NCBI GenBank assembly: GCA_008125075.1
Contig: VLTH01000002.1
Location: 1,657,451 to 1,721,450, forward strand
DNA from: Acetivibrio alkalicellulosi
GTDB lineage: Bacteria; Bacillota; Clostridia; Acetivibrionales; Acetivibrionaceae
DNA length: 64,000 bases
Reading direction: 5' to 3'
The position numbers and the translations under genes were made by a program. Below the pieces are notes generated by a model. It did no database searches and was not told the origin of the DNA. It saw nothing but the letters and a program-made list of their open reading frames with translations. Position 1 is the first letter of the stretch. Every line of letters starts with the position of its first letter. Shown here piece after piece: positions 27,635 through 36,786 of the stretch.

Positions 27635-29957
27635 CACAAGTACCTGCTTTCTTTTTTAATTCCTTTATTTGCTGACTTAATACTTTCATAACATTATCGA
27701 TATTATTAATGCCTTTTAATTCAATCATTTTTTGTAATCTATCTTTTTCTTCTTCAAGTTCTCTTATTTTTAAAGAATAATTTTCTGTTGCTTCAGAGAA
27801 CTTTTTATCGTAAAGCTTTTCTAATTTTGATTTTATTATATATTCACCAATGTTATTTATAATATGTTTAATTTCTTTTTTTCGGATTTCATCTACTTCT
27901 CCATCACTTGTAAGATCTTTTATTACTGCTTTTATCTTTTTAAGTGCAAATTCACCAATGGTGGTATCTAGAAAAAAATTATCAGTAAATAACGTATGTA
28001 TATTAGCCCCAAATGTTTGTTTTTTTGTTATGTTATCAACTACTTCAATATTATCATTTTCTTTTTTATCTGTTTTTCTTAAGTGTATTACATTAGTTTT
28101 AGTTATATCTGTAAGGGCTATTGGATTATTAGCTGTAAAAACAACTTGTATTGTTTTACACTTAATTATCATTGGAATAAACTTTATCATTACTTCTAAA
28201 AATCTTCTTTCCCATTCAGGATGAAAATATGTTGCTGGTTCATCCAGTATAATAAATACATTATCATTTATTCTTTCATTTGAAAGTAAATGATTAAATC
28301 TGCTATAAAAATTCAGAAAGGCATGTTCTCCCGAACTTATTCCTGACCATTCAAAAAATAAAAATTTCGCCTCAGAATACAATTCTTTGTAGCTATTTAA
28401 TAAACCCTTAATTAACTCTAAATCTTCTTTGTTAGTTTTCATTATTATACGGCCATACAAATCCTTCTTAGTAATTATTTCTACTGCATTATCATTATAT
28501 TCATATTTATATGTTTTACTGTTAAATATTTCTGTTCCTTTAACCTTTACTTTCGAATAAAAACCATAAACTTTAAATTCTGTTGTGTCAAGATTTGTAA
28601 AGTTCAAAAATTCACTGATTAATTTTTTATATGAAATAATAACATTTTTAACGTCATCTATTTCAATTATATAGTCCTCATTAGTTTTATTTAACTCTTC
28701 AATACTTTTAATTGCTATATTTGAAAATTCAGTGAGGATTCTAATAATATCATTAAACGAGCTATAATCAATATCGGCCTCTTTTTTTTGCACGTTCTGT
28801 ATGTTTTCTTCAAAAAACAATAATTGATTAAGATCTTCAAAAAATGCATCTAAAATTCTTTGTAAAAAGTGTCTTTCTATAACTTCTCTTTTCTTTTTAT
28901 CATTCATAGTTTTTATATATTTCTCAAAATCAACATATCCTAAGTCATCATTAATACACATATTAAGCATGTTGTATATTTTTTCCTCCGACTTGTATTT
29001 ATTAATTGTTTCATCTTCGCATCTCATGAATTTTCCATTTTCATAAATCATAGCAGTTTCTTTTCTCTCGTGAAAAATGTCAGTTGAAACGGATAATTCT
29101 TCAGGAAGTATAAAAGGTATTATGTCATATTTATCTTTATCCCCAACAAATTCAAGCTGTTTTATAAATTCATTTAAATAAAAATTTTTTATTATACCTT
29201 GGTTAAATTTGCTTTCTATGTTACGTTTGCGAAAAGGTTTAACATTCCCGCCCAACATATTGCTTTTATTAAAACTAATGTTTTCTTCATACCCTTTTAA
29301 TAATCCCATTAGTGATATATCATAATAAGATTTTTCTTTTCTACTACTTACAATAGTATTATAATTGTCATAAAATACATTAGAAAAAATTATACTAGTT
29401 ACTTTTTCAATAAATTCACTTCCTATAACTCTTTGCAGGTCTGTTCTTTTTGTGTTATCTTTTTGTTTCATGCTTTCCTTGTTGTTTTCATCATAAACTA
29501 TAATCTCAAATTTGTATTGCTCCTCATTTTTAATTTTATCATTTTCATAAAGAATCTCAATCTCACCAGTTAATTTCTTTAACACTATTTTATCAATAAG
29601 ACTTTTATAGAAAATAACTCTTATTTTATTGTTTAAATTTGCAGCCAAAATTCTTTTAAATACCCATGAATCATTTTCTGTTATTTGCCTTAAAATCCCA
29701 CCGTCATGTAACATTCCACTTAAAGCATCTAAAACTGTAGTTTTTCCCGAGCCATTTTTACCTACTATTGCTGAAATATTTACTATTCTTGATTGTTCAT
29801 TTGAACTATTATAGAAGTCCTTAAAATAATTTGAGTTTTCATTAATAATTAACTCTTTATTTTCTTTTTTATACTCAAAAATATATTCTCCACCAAAATT
29901 AAATCCCTGTTCTTTAATCTTTCTATATTTGTCGACCCAATAATATAATAATTCCAA
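27621..29957 (-). CDS. Large AAA/SMC-like ATPase (Septu PtuA-like)
   Basis: A predicted sensor/regulator ATPase of an anti-phage pair. TTG at 29957 is the likely start because GGAGGTG lies 5 nt upstream and falls inside a longer frame that begins at 29978. Walker A, GKNGSGKT, is near residue 67. A long insertion follows (about 100-540), with a helical stretch near 380-450. The signature-like WSGISSGEHAFLNFY (about 570) precedes Walker B, NVFIILDEPATYFHPEWE; VVFTANNPIAL is the switch region. The C-terminus (about 690-778) is a coiled coil (LRELEEEKDRLQKM-type). This is the AAA_15/AAA_21 overcoming-lysogenisation-like architecture. The HNH gene follows with a short overlap. Confidence 0.85.
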   Translation of the reverse strand: MELLYYWVDKYRKIKEQGFNFGGEYIFEYKKENKELIINENSNYFKDFYNSSNEQSRIVNISAIVGKNGSGKTTVLDALSGMLHDGGILRQITENDSWVFKRILAANLNNKIRVIFYKSLIDKIVLKKLTGEIEILYENDKIKNEEQYKFEIIVYDENNKESMKQKDNTKRTDLQRVIGSEFIEKVTSIIFSNVFYDNYNTIVSSRKEKSYYDISLMGLLKGYEENISFNKSNMLGGNVKPFRKRNIESKFNQGIIKNFYLNEFIKQLEFVGDKDKYDIIPFILPEELSVSTDIFHERKETAMIYENGKFMRCEDETINKYKSEEKIYNMLNMCINDDLGYVDFEKYIKTMNDKKKREVIERHFLQRILDAFFEDLNQLLFFEENIQNVQKKEADIDYSSFNDIIRILTEFSNIAIKSIEELNKTNEDYIIEIDDVKNVIISYKKLISEFLNFTNLDTTEFKVYGFYSKVKVKGTEIFNSKTYKYEYNDNAVEIITKKDLYGRIIMKTNKEDLELIKGLLNSYKELYSEAKFLFFEWSGISSGEHAFLNFYSRFNHLLSNERINDNVFIILDEPATYFHPEWERRFLEVMIKFIPMIIKCKTIQVVFTANNPIALTDITKTNVIHLRKTDKKENDNIEVVDNITKKQTFGANIHTLFTDNFFLDTTIGEFALKKIKAVIKDLTSDGEVDEIRKKEIKHIINNIGEYIIKSKLEKLYDKKFSEATENYSLKIRELEEEKDRLQKMIELKGINNIDNVMKVLSQQIKELKKKAGTCDDID

Positions 29958-30084
29958 AATAGCACCTCCACAAAACATGTGTATTTTTCTCTGTTTAGAT
30001 AGTTTTTAAAACTTACCTATCTCAAGCTAATGACCTACAAAAAACCTGTTTTCAATCACTATCATTTAAATTCATCTTCAAACT

Positions 30085-33000
30085 TTAACAATCCTCAATG
30101 AACTCTTGAAGTAAGACGCTCTCCTTTTCATCTTGTATCTTTTGAATACACTCATCTAAATATGCTCTATGTTCTATATAATTGAACCCCTTTAGCTCAT
30201 CTTTAATATCATTAAGAAAAGAAATTCTATCTTCTAATATAGGAACTTTACTTCCTGACCACGAGATGATATTTGACATTAATCTAATTTTTCTAAAATC
30301 AGAATACAAACAATTATATTTACAAAATAGCAATATAGAATCTTTTTTTCGCTTATTTGATAATTGGCGTATTATCTCAAATATAAAAATCGTTGAATCC
30401 ATATCTTCATTATTTTTTTTAATATAATTATTTATCCAATTATCTTGTTTCAAGCATTGTTCACTTTTCCCTCTTCTGCATGTTAAAAGTCTTTCACCTA
30501 TCCAATTAAATTCATAAAATGAAGGTCTTAAGTTTTCTTTTAGTGCTTTCATAAAAACTGTAACTAACTCATCATAATTATCTTGATTCCAAAAAATATC
30601 TAAATTAATATGATTTATATAATAGCTATTATTACTTAATATTTCTTTCACAAAAGTTGAAATATAATTAATATCCTTTTTAACTATTTGGATTAGCAGT
30701 TGTCTTTTTCTGTCTACACCAACTCCACTTTTTAAAGCATTGATATAAGCAATTTTTAAAACATTCAGGTTATCTTTAAAAGAATTTACAAATTCACTAC
30801 TTTGAAAAGAATTTCTCATATCTATCTGATTTAAAAATGTAGAAATCACCCGATGATATTTTTTATCCAGCCCATTCATTGCTTCAACATATTTTATAAT
30901 AAACCCTTGATACAGTAAATTAATTCTGAAAACAGTAGTCAAAGATAATGTATATACTCCATCTTCTTTTCTTTGCTCAAGCAGTTTTTCTATAAAATAT
31001 TTAGGTGTTTTTTCTTTGATTTTGCTATCAGGAATATTGTTATAAATACAGTTAATCCACATACTCTTATTAATAAATTCAACACTGCTAATAAATTTAA
31101 GTGCATTATCATAACCTAATATATCAATTAATTTATTTACTAATACATTGCAAGTAAATTGGTCACCAAATGGTGTTCCATGTTTAATATAGGACTTTAA
31201 AATTTTTACAAATTTATTTCTGTTATTTTTAAATGACTCAAACAGTAATTTAATTACTCTAGAAATAGTCCATTGATCCCAATGGTAAAAGTTGTAGCTT
31301 TTTAAAGATATCCAAAGACTATCGAATTCCTCGTCTGTTGTTTCAAGAGAGAATTTATATATTTCATTTTTATAATCTTCTGTATTTATATTCAAATCTA
31401 TTTTATCATAATCATAAATGGACAAGTATAGCATAAAAATATGGTTATTTTTAAATTCCAGTAGCATTTGAGGATAAGAAACACTTCTTTGTTCACAGAT
31501 AGTTTGAAAATGATGGATAATCATACAATTCTCAAAGTTTTTTGTATCTAGTAAATTGGAAAAGCTATTGGTAAATGCAAGAATATCTTTCTCTAGTATT
31601 AATTTATTCTCGCCTGACTTAAAATACCCTGAATAATCCAGAAGAGTTTTTATTGTAAACCGTTTATGTTTAATATTGTAAAACATAAATGCTAAAGCCT
31701 CAAAGCATCGTGACCGTATTTCAAAGATTTCTTTGCATTTTGGTAAGTCAAACTGAATAAAATTTACTGTTTTATTTTGCTTGCTTTCTGTTTCAGAGAA
31801 GTGATATCTTAAACAGTTTGATATACAGAAAGTTAAACATAAAGCTAATTTTAAAGTATTTTTATCTTTATAATACTCAATAAGTTTCTCAAGTAAAAAT
31901 CTTTCTTTCTCAAAACTATATTTATAAGAATTTTTATCAAATCCTAATTTTTCTCCAAAGAAAAAATAAAAATCCATTGGATACTTTGAATTCTTCTCTA
32001 AAAAGTAAAAAGCTACTTGTAATGCTTCTTCAAAGTACTTAGTATACTTAAATCCTGTTAACAATTCTATAATTTCCGATTCAAATGCATGAACATTACT
32101 TGTTTTATCAAAATCATATGTACCAAAATCTGTATGTTCTTCGCTCATCTGATCTATTTCTTGTTTTATAAAACTAAGAGTCTGTAAAGGTATTGCTTCA
32201 TAAAAACTTTTCACAAACTGAAATACTCTATCACTCGATTGTACTTTTATTTCTGCCCATGATTTTTTAATTTCAGTATCAATATATTGAATAATTTCTT
32301 TATTACGAAAAAGATCAACAATAGTATTAAATGCATAAATAACTCTTTTTGTGTTATTAAAAAATGTACTGCGTATCATATATGATGGGGTAATCCACTT
32401 TTCTTTGCAAAAAACATAGTATAGCAAATAGTCTCTCAAATTCTGATCTTCGAATTTTATAGCTAGATCATTAAAAATGCTAACAATTTCTTTATTATGT
32501 AGACTGTAGCAAATTTCAATAAACTCTTCAAAATCAATTCCCTTTTCTATTGCAATTTGAATAGGTTTTTCTTTTTCTCTAAGTATCAGAGAATCAAAAA
32601 AAGCAATCAGTGTTGCTGTAATAATTTCTTTTCGATTCATACTATCTATTATTTCTGCAAAATAAATATCAAAGATATCAAAAGCATTGTTGATTGATTC
32701 AAATGAACCTTTATTACCACATTCTGCTGCCATAATAGCTAAACGAATATTCCCCTTTGATATATTCTTAATCTTATTAATAGTTATATCATTTTTAATA
32801 TTATAATTCTCTACAATAATCTTTTCAATACAATTATCATCAAGCGATTCTAGCTTGTAAATAGAAGGCTCTAAAACTTTTTTTGTTCTTTTAAGTAGTA
32901 TTTCTTTTGCATAATTTCTTACAGTCATTAATACTTTCAAACTATGTTTACGCTTTCTAGAAGTGCATAAATCAAACAAGTGATTTATCTGTGTAAGCTG

Positions 33001-33792
33001 ATCTGCATCATCTATAACAACAAGAAAATCTTTATCATCTGTAAATGTTGAGTGTAAATCATCATAAATTGATTCATTATTAGATTTTATAATTTTAACG
33101 ATACAGTTGTTCTCTTTTCTGTAAAGTTCTGCTGCTTCTAGTGCAAGACGTGTCTTTCCAACTCCAGACTTTCCTAAAATCATTATAACTTTTTCTTTAT
33201 TTAATAATTTCAATAAATCTGTAATTTCTTTTTCTCTGCAAATTAGTGTTGTATCCAATGGTGTTGAATATATATTTCTAGAAGTATATTCGATATATTC
33301 TCTTTTGTCAAAAATTTGGTTTGTATCGATTTGAATAGATAAAAAATCCTTTGCAATAGCTTGATATTTAAAAAATAAATCCTGTGAAAGCTCTCCTAGA
33401 CCAATAAGCATAGTGTTCTCATAGTGTTTGCAAATTTGCTTGCATTGACCAGGACTAATATTTGTAGATGTATGGCAGCAAATTATTTGTGATATATCTT
33501 TTATTTTAATTCCAGTTTTTAATTCATCTAAACAGGAGAGAATATCATTTTCTAATTTTGAATAAGGTTTTTCGCTAACTGAACCGTAAACAATAAGAAT
33601 AAATTTTCCTTCATCAGTTATAACATAAGAATCTGGAGTACCTTTTGTTGTTTTATCTGTCCCAGCATGTGAGCCTAATGGCATAATATTTTTAAATTCA
33701 AATCTTTTGTATAGATATGCATCCATTAATTTTTGATATGCTCCACCACTAAGTTCTCTTATTGCATTTTGAATTTGATTTATTTTTGACAT
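30085..33792 (-). CDS. Avs-like STAND NTPase with N-terminal restriction-endonuclease-like domain
   Basis: A 1235-residue predicted antiviral sensor. Residues 1-110 resemble a PD-(D/E)XK-like domain of this family (LSGGAYQKLMDAYLYKR, then GTDKTTKGTPDSYVI, with KFILIVYG as the catalytic-strand position). The usual Glu/Asp-x-Lys pair is not clear, so activity is uncertain. Residues 190-440 form the STAND ATPase: Walker A GKSGVGKT at 207-214, Walker B FLVVIDDADQ near 255, and sensor LKVLMTVRNYAKEILL. The remaining ~780 residues are helical repeats likely to recognise a phage protein. GGAGGAG precedes ATG. It stands about 130 bp upstream of the Septu-like operon on the same strand. Confidence 0.83.
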   Translation of the reverse strand: MSKINQIQNAIRELSGGAYQKLMDAYLYKRFEFKNIMPLGSHAGTDKTTKGTPDSYVITDEGKFILIVYGSVSEKPYSKLENDILSCLDELKTGIKIKDISQIICCHTSTNISPGQCKQICKHYENTMLIGLGELSQDLFFKYQAIAKDFLSIQIDTNQIFDKREYIEYTSRNIYSTPLDTTLICREKEITDLLKLLNKEKVIMILGKSGVGKTRLALEAAELYRKENNCIVKIIKSNNESIYDDLHSTFTDDKDFLVVIDDADQLTQINHLFDLCTSRKRKHSLKVLMTVRNYAKEILLKRTKKVLEPSIYKLESLDDNCIEKIIVENYNIKNDITINKIKNISKGNIRLAIMAAECGNKGSFESINNAFDIFDIYFAEIIDSMNRKEIITATLIAFFDSLILREKEKPIQIAIEKGIDFEEFIEICYSLHNKEIVSIFNDLAIKFEDQNLRDYLLYYVFCKEKWITPSYMIRSTFFNNTKRVIYAFNTIVDLFRNKEIIQYIDTEIKKSWAEIKVQSSDRVFQFVKSFYEAIPLQTLSFIKQEIDQMSEEHTDFGTYDFDKTSNVHAFESEIIELLTGFKYTKYFEEALQVAFYFLEKNSKYPMDFYFFFGEKLGFDKNSYKYSFEKERFLLEKLIEYYKDKNTLKLALCLTFCISNCLRYHFSETESKQNKTVNFIQFDLPKCKEIFEIRSRCFEALAFMFYNIKHKRFTIKTLLDYSGYFKSGENKLILEKDILAFTNSFSNLLDTKNFENCMIIHHFQTICEQRSVSYPQMLLEFKNNHIFMLYLSIYDYDKIDLNINTEDYKNEIYKFSLETTDEEFDSLWISLKSYNFYHWDQWTISRVIKLLFESFKNNRNKFVKILKSYIKHGTPFGDQFTCNVLVNKLIDILGYDNALKFISSVEFINKSMWINCIYNNIPDSKIKEKTPKYFIEKLLEQRKEDGVYTLSLTTVFRINLLYQGFIIKYVEAMNGLDKKYHRVISTFLNQIDMRNSFQSSEFVNSFKDNLNVLKIAYINALKSGVGVDRKRQLLIQIVKKDINYISTFVKEILSNNSYYINHINLDIFWNQDNYDELVTVFMKALKENLRPSFYEFNWIGERLLTCRRGKSEQCLKQDNWINNYIKKNNEDMDSTIFIFEIIRQLSNKRKKDSILLFCKYNCLYSDFRKIRLMSNIISWSGSKVPILEDRISFLNDIKDELKGFNYIEHRAYLDECIQKIQDEKESVLLQEFIEDC

Positions 33793-33947
33793 TCTACTCC
33801 TCCATAAATCAGTAGCAAAAATTTTGTTTTAAATCTATATATTATATTTATCATTTTTGCAATGATGTTTACCATTCATTAACTTTTCTTTTGAGTATTT
33901 TAAGCTCAAAATAGGATTTATTAAAACATTGTGATTATAATTATACA

Positions 33948-34085
33948 TCATATATGAGTATATTTTTCATAAGTTTCTTTTTCATGAAAACAGTTCTGTT
34001 CTCTATTAATAAAATTGTTTATACTTTCATATGCTAAATTTATATTTCTATAGTCAATTTTCCTACTAAGTAACTCCACACTCAT
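33948..34085 (-). other. Short 45-codon ORF, possible gene fragment
   Basis: It reads MSVELLSRKIDYRNINLAYE and continues for 45 residues to TGA. The composition looks protein-like, and the frame is open a few codons upstream of the ATG (RNNG). No Shine-Dalgarno is seen and I do not recognise the family. It is probably part of the remnant zone upstream of the STAND gene. Confidence 0.3.
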
Positions 34086-34098
34086 CCCGTTATTTCTA

Positions 34099-34278
34099 CT
34101 ATAAACTTATTAAAATTATTTCCATTAAACGACTTATCAAGCACTTATTTTTTAATTGAAAACTATCTATCTTAACCAATATTCTACAAAAAACCAGTCT
34201 TTCCTCTTTTTTTATATCTAAACCTTCATAAACTTTTTCTGTATTAGTTAACATCTCATGAGAAATAATAACTTTTTT
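34099..34278 (-). pseudogene. C-terminal fragment of a MarR-type regulator
   Basis: A 59-codon frame without start reads ISHEMLTNTEKVYEGLDIKK, then EERLVFCRILVKID. This resembles the C-terminal helices of MarR proteins (LT..G......GL..EE...L..IL.KI). The winged-helix DNA-binding part is absent. It follows an in-frame TAG. Confidence 0.35.
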
Positions 34279-34285
34279 CTATTCA

Positions 34286-34910
34286 AACCAACACATAAAA
34301 TTTCTATAGAAGAAACTCTATAAAATTATTTATGAGTCAAAAATAAGGTGTTTTGTAATAATAAATAGAATACTGTATATTTTCAAAAAAGAATTCCAGA
34401 GAAGAATTGTTATATATTATTGTAAAAAATTAAATTTTTATTATCCCTGAATAGAAACTGTTGATATACTTTGATGTATTTCCTTCCATACAAACAATAG
34501 CTGTCGTAATGTCAAATAACAAATTAAAAGGAGCAAAACTATAGTCTACTCCTCATTAAGGAATTACCATTTCATCTATCTAATTTATTCAATAAAACAT
34601 TTACCTCTCAATATTCTGGTTATTTTAGATTACTATTCCTGTTTTAGAACTTGTATGTTGTAAGTTTAAATCAACTGTCGTTTTTATTCTTATACCCAAC
34701 TTATTTCATTACTTCTAACGACATAATTATCTCCTTCTACATAAAGAGAACCCGCATCTAGCAAGTCATTCAAATATCTCATGATTAAATTAATCGAATA
34801 TTGCTTTAATAAACTAGAGTCTTTTTGTAAATCAGAAATATTAAACTTTCATTTTTTGTTCAAAATAACATTAGTAATTATAAAAGCAGCATCTACTGAT
34901 TCTACTTCTG
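34286..34910. other. AT-rich region with weak decayed coding traces
   Basis: No intact gene is present. On the minus strand about 34695-34835 reads SLLKQYSINLIMRYLNDLLD, then AGSLYVEGDNYVV, which looks like eroded protein. Another frame just after the WYL-type fragment reads TILTEVESVDAAFIITNVIL. Neither has a start codon or identifiable family. Confidence 0.3.
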
Positions 34911-35186
34911 TCAATATTGTTTTAATTGCTCTACAGCAAACATTAATGAATTATACTCATCCAATGTTAGATCAAGAAAAGATAAATAATCTTCATCTTC
35001 TATTTCATATCCCCCATATCTTCCAGGAGTAGAATTTATGTAAATACCTGCTTGTTCAAGATCATCCTTATATCTATTGACATTGCGTTTGTCAACTTCT
35101 AGTTCATCAGCAATTTCTTGTATTTCCATTTTTCCTCGGCTTTTAAGTAATATTAGCATCTTTAACGTATTGGAAACTTTACTCAT
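34911..35186 (-). pseudogene. Truncated WYL/YafY-type HTH regulator
   Basis: The 91 residues comprise the N-terminal HTH_11-like domain (LKMLILLKSRGKMEIQEIAD, then ELEVDKRNVNRYKDDLEQAG) and the linker GRYGGYEI...LTLDEYNSLMFAVEQLK. Full WYL regulators have about 300 residues with a ligand-binding WYL domain. Here the frame stops directly after the linker and no WYL domain follows in any frame. WYL regulators often control phage-defence islands, so this may be the former regulator of the block next door. It could still make a small DNA-binding protein. Confidence 0.6.
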
Positions 35187-35745
35187 ATTTAAACCTTCTA
35201 TTTTTATTTAATGTAAGAGGCTTTTGATTAACCCATTTTACTATATTTTAAAACTGACTACATATCTCAATGTTCCTAATATAGAACGTTTTTTCTTTTA
35301 ATAAACAAAGAAAAACTCTGACCATTTGTTTAGATGAAGCATACCCTCTTGCCAAATTTATATTTTGCACGAAATTCAAAAATAGATAGATATTTGCGTT
35401 CTCATTATAACATATCAAATTTTGCATTTCTATGTTAAATTTATAGTTTTCTAAAAAATACATTTATTTGCTCTATACTAAAATGTAAAAACATAAAAGA
35501 ATGATAATTTTATGTCTTCAAACAAATAAACTAAACAAGAAAAATTCGTAAACTTAGAGTCTATTTTAATGAGACAAGGTCAAAAGGCTCCTGTCTAGAT
35601 CTGGCAAAAGCTAGAGATCGCATCAAAGGCTTACCTAGGCAAAAGATTCAAAGTTTTATACTTATACATTATCAGGGGATTTTATAGAGTAAACTTTCTG
35701 TCTCAATATTTTTGTAATTTTTTGATATATGAAAATACAAAAGAC
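35187..35745. other. Intergenic region without a supportable gene
   Basis: An AT-rich stretch between the WYL-type fragment and the ATPase remnant. A 71-codon minus ORF (35248-35463) has no Shine-Dalgarno and a composition like spacer DNA. Nothing else was recognised. Confidence 0.4.
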
Positions 35746-35889
35746 AACTCTCTTTTTAGTAACACCTTTAGGAATGTAATCATCTATCATAATAACCAAA
35801 TCAGCCACATCAAAGTAATCTCCTAAGCAACCAACAACCAAAACAGTTGAAACTTCATATTCCCTGTATAGATGTTTGGTATGTCTTAA
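35746..35889 (-). pseudogene. Fragment of an ABC-class ATPase (COG3044 type)
   Basis: The minus frame reads LYREYEVSTVLVVGCLGDYF, then DVADLVIMIDDYIPKGVTK. This is the characteristic late segment of the predicted ABC-class ATPase family, where (V)STVLVVGGSGDYFDVAD and M(D/N).Y.P..VT follow one another. It is bounded by stops, has no start, and about 400 residues upstream are missing. Confidence 0.55.
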
Positions 35890-35912
35890 TTACAATAAAA
35901 TAAGACTATCAG

Positions 35913-36164
35913 TTAAGTAGTCTTATAAACATCTCCTCTATTACCTATATTTATTACTCTAATTAAAAGCACATCATTATACATTTCATAAATAATTCTA
36001 TACTCGCCAACACGTAGACGATACTGTGATAGACCCTTTAATTGTTTAATATCGCCATCAAAAGGTAATTTATAAATCGCTTTTAAAATACGTTGTTGTT
36101 CTTTTTGTTCAAGCTTTAAAATAAATTTCTGAGCCTTCTTTGATAATTCAATTTTGTAATTCAT
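35913..36164 (-). CDS. RelE/ParE-family toxin
   Basis: An 83-residue toxin of a type II toxin-antitoxin pair. It reads MNYKIELSKKAQKFILKLEQ, then IKQLKGLSQYRLRVGEYRIIYEM and a C-terminal VINIGNRGDVYK. This is the RelE/Txe mRNA-interferase fold with basic residues (Arg in YRLRVGEYRI and GNRGDVY). The antitoxin gene lies directly upstream and overlaps by 17 nt, which supports coupling. Expected target: mRNA on the ribosome, from the family. Confidence 0.88.
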   Translation of the reverse strand: MNYKIELSKKAQKFILKLEQKEQQRILKAIYKLPFDGDIKQLKGLSQYRLRVGEYRIIYEMYNDVLLIRVINIGNRGDVYKTT

Positions 36165-36381
36165 CTGGATTTAACCCCAATTCTTTTACAAAATTATTTA
36201 TATCAATATATTCTTCATTATCAGTTTCCGCTTCTTTTATAAGGTGTAAATCAAGTTCATCAGGTTTTACAGTTGGAATGCTTAGTATTTTAATACTTTT
36301 CATTATATTAAATATTTGTTCCACTTGCTCATCTGTAAGGTTATCTATAAGCTTGTGTGTTAGCTTTTTAATATTTGACAT
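36148..36381 (-). CDS. Antitoxin partner of the RelE-type toxin
   Basis: A 77-residue acidic protein. ATG at 36381 is chosen because AGAGGTGA lies 4 nt upstream, rather than the frame start at 36399. It reads MSNIKKLTHKLIDNLTDEQV, then an acidic tail NEEYIDINNFVKELGLNPDEL. It lacks a clear ribbon-helix-helix or Phd motif and resembles small antitoxins of RelE-like pairs. The two genes share one transcript by overlap. Autoregulation is expected but no operator is identified. Confidence 0.75.
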   Translation of the reverse strand: MSNIKKLTHKLIDNLTDEQVEQIFNIMKSIKILSIPTVKPDELDLHLIKEAETDNEEYIDINNFVKELGLNPDELQN

Positions 36382-36399
36382 ACTATCACCTCTTGCCAA

Positions 36400-36732
36400 T
36401 ATAATTATAGTAATATTATACTATAATTATCATTTGAGTACAATATATATTCAATAGAGTCATTTTCCCTCCTTGATATTGTTTAAATTATTTAATTTAT
36501 CTAACATATTTTTATTATATAACATAGTTATATATCAAGCATACATATTAAAAATGCGTCTACTGATTCTACTCGCATAATTTTAGAGACAGGCTATGCG
36601 AAGAAAAGCTTAAGGATATATTTACCATGCTAAGATCATATTAGGCAATGTACTTTGCTTAAGGATCTTGTAAGATAAAAAAAATTAGATCTTAATAAAA
36701 TCTTATGCTATAAAAAAATTTATAAAAAAATA
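36400..36732. other. Intergenic region between TA pair and MerR gene
   Basis: A divergent spacer, AT-rich. Two TTAAGGAT words occur near 36610 and 36659. No coding potential or RNA gene was recognised. Confidence 0.35.
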
Positions 36733-36763
36733 TTGACTTAGACCTCAGGTATTAGTTTATAGT
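36733..36763 (+). promoter_or_regulatory. MerR-type promoter with 19-bp spacer
   Basis: TTGACT at 36733-36738 and TATAGT at 36758-36763 are separated by 19 bp, the elongated spacing on which MerR proteins act by twisting DNA. The spacer contains the small palindrome ACCTCAGGT (36742-36750). It lies just upstream of the MerR gene itself, implying autoregulation. Confidence 0.7.
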
Positions 36764-36786
36764 AATCATTAAAGGAGGCGATTAAG

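Noticed and set aside
35248-35463. 71-codon minus ORF
   Set aside because: No Shine-Dalgarno, spacer-like composition and no motif.
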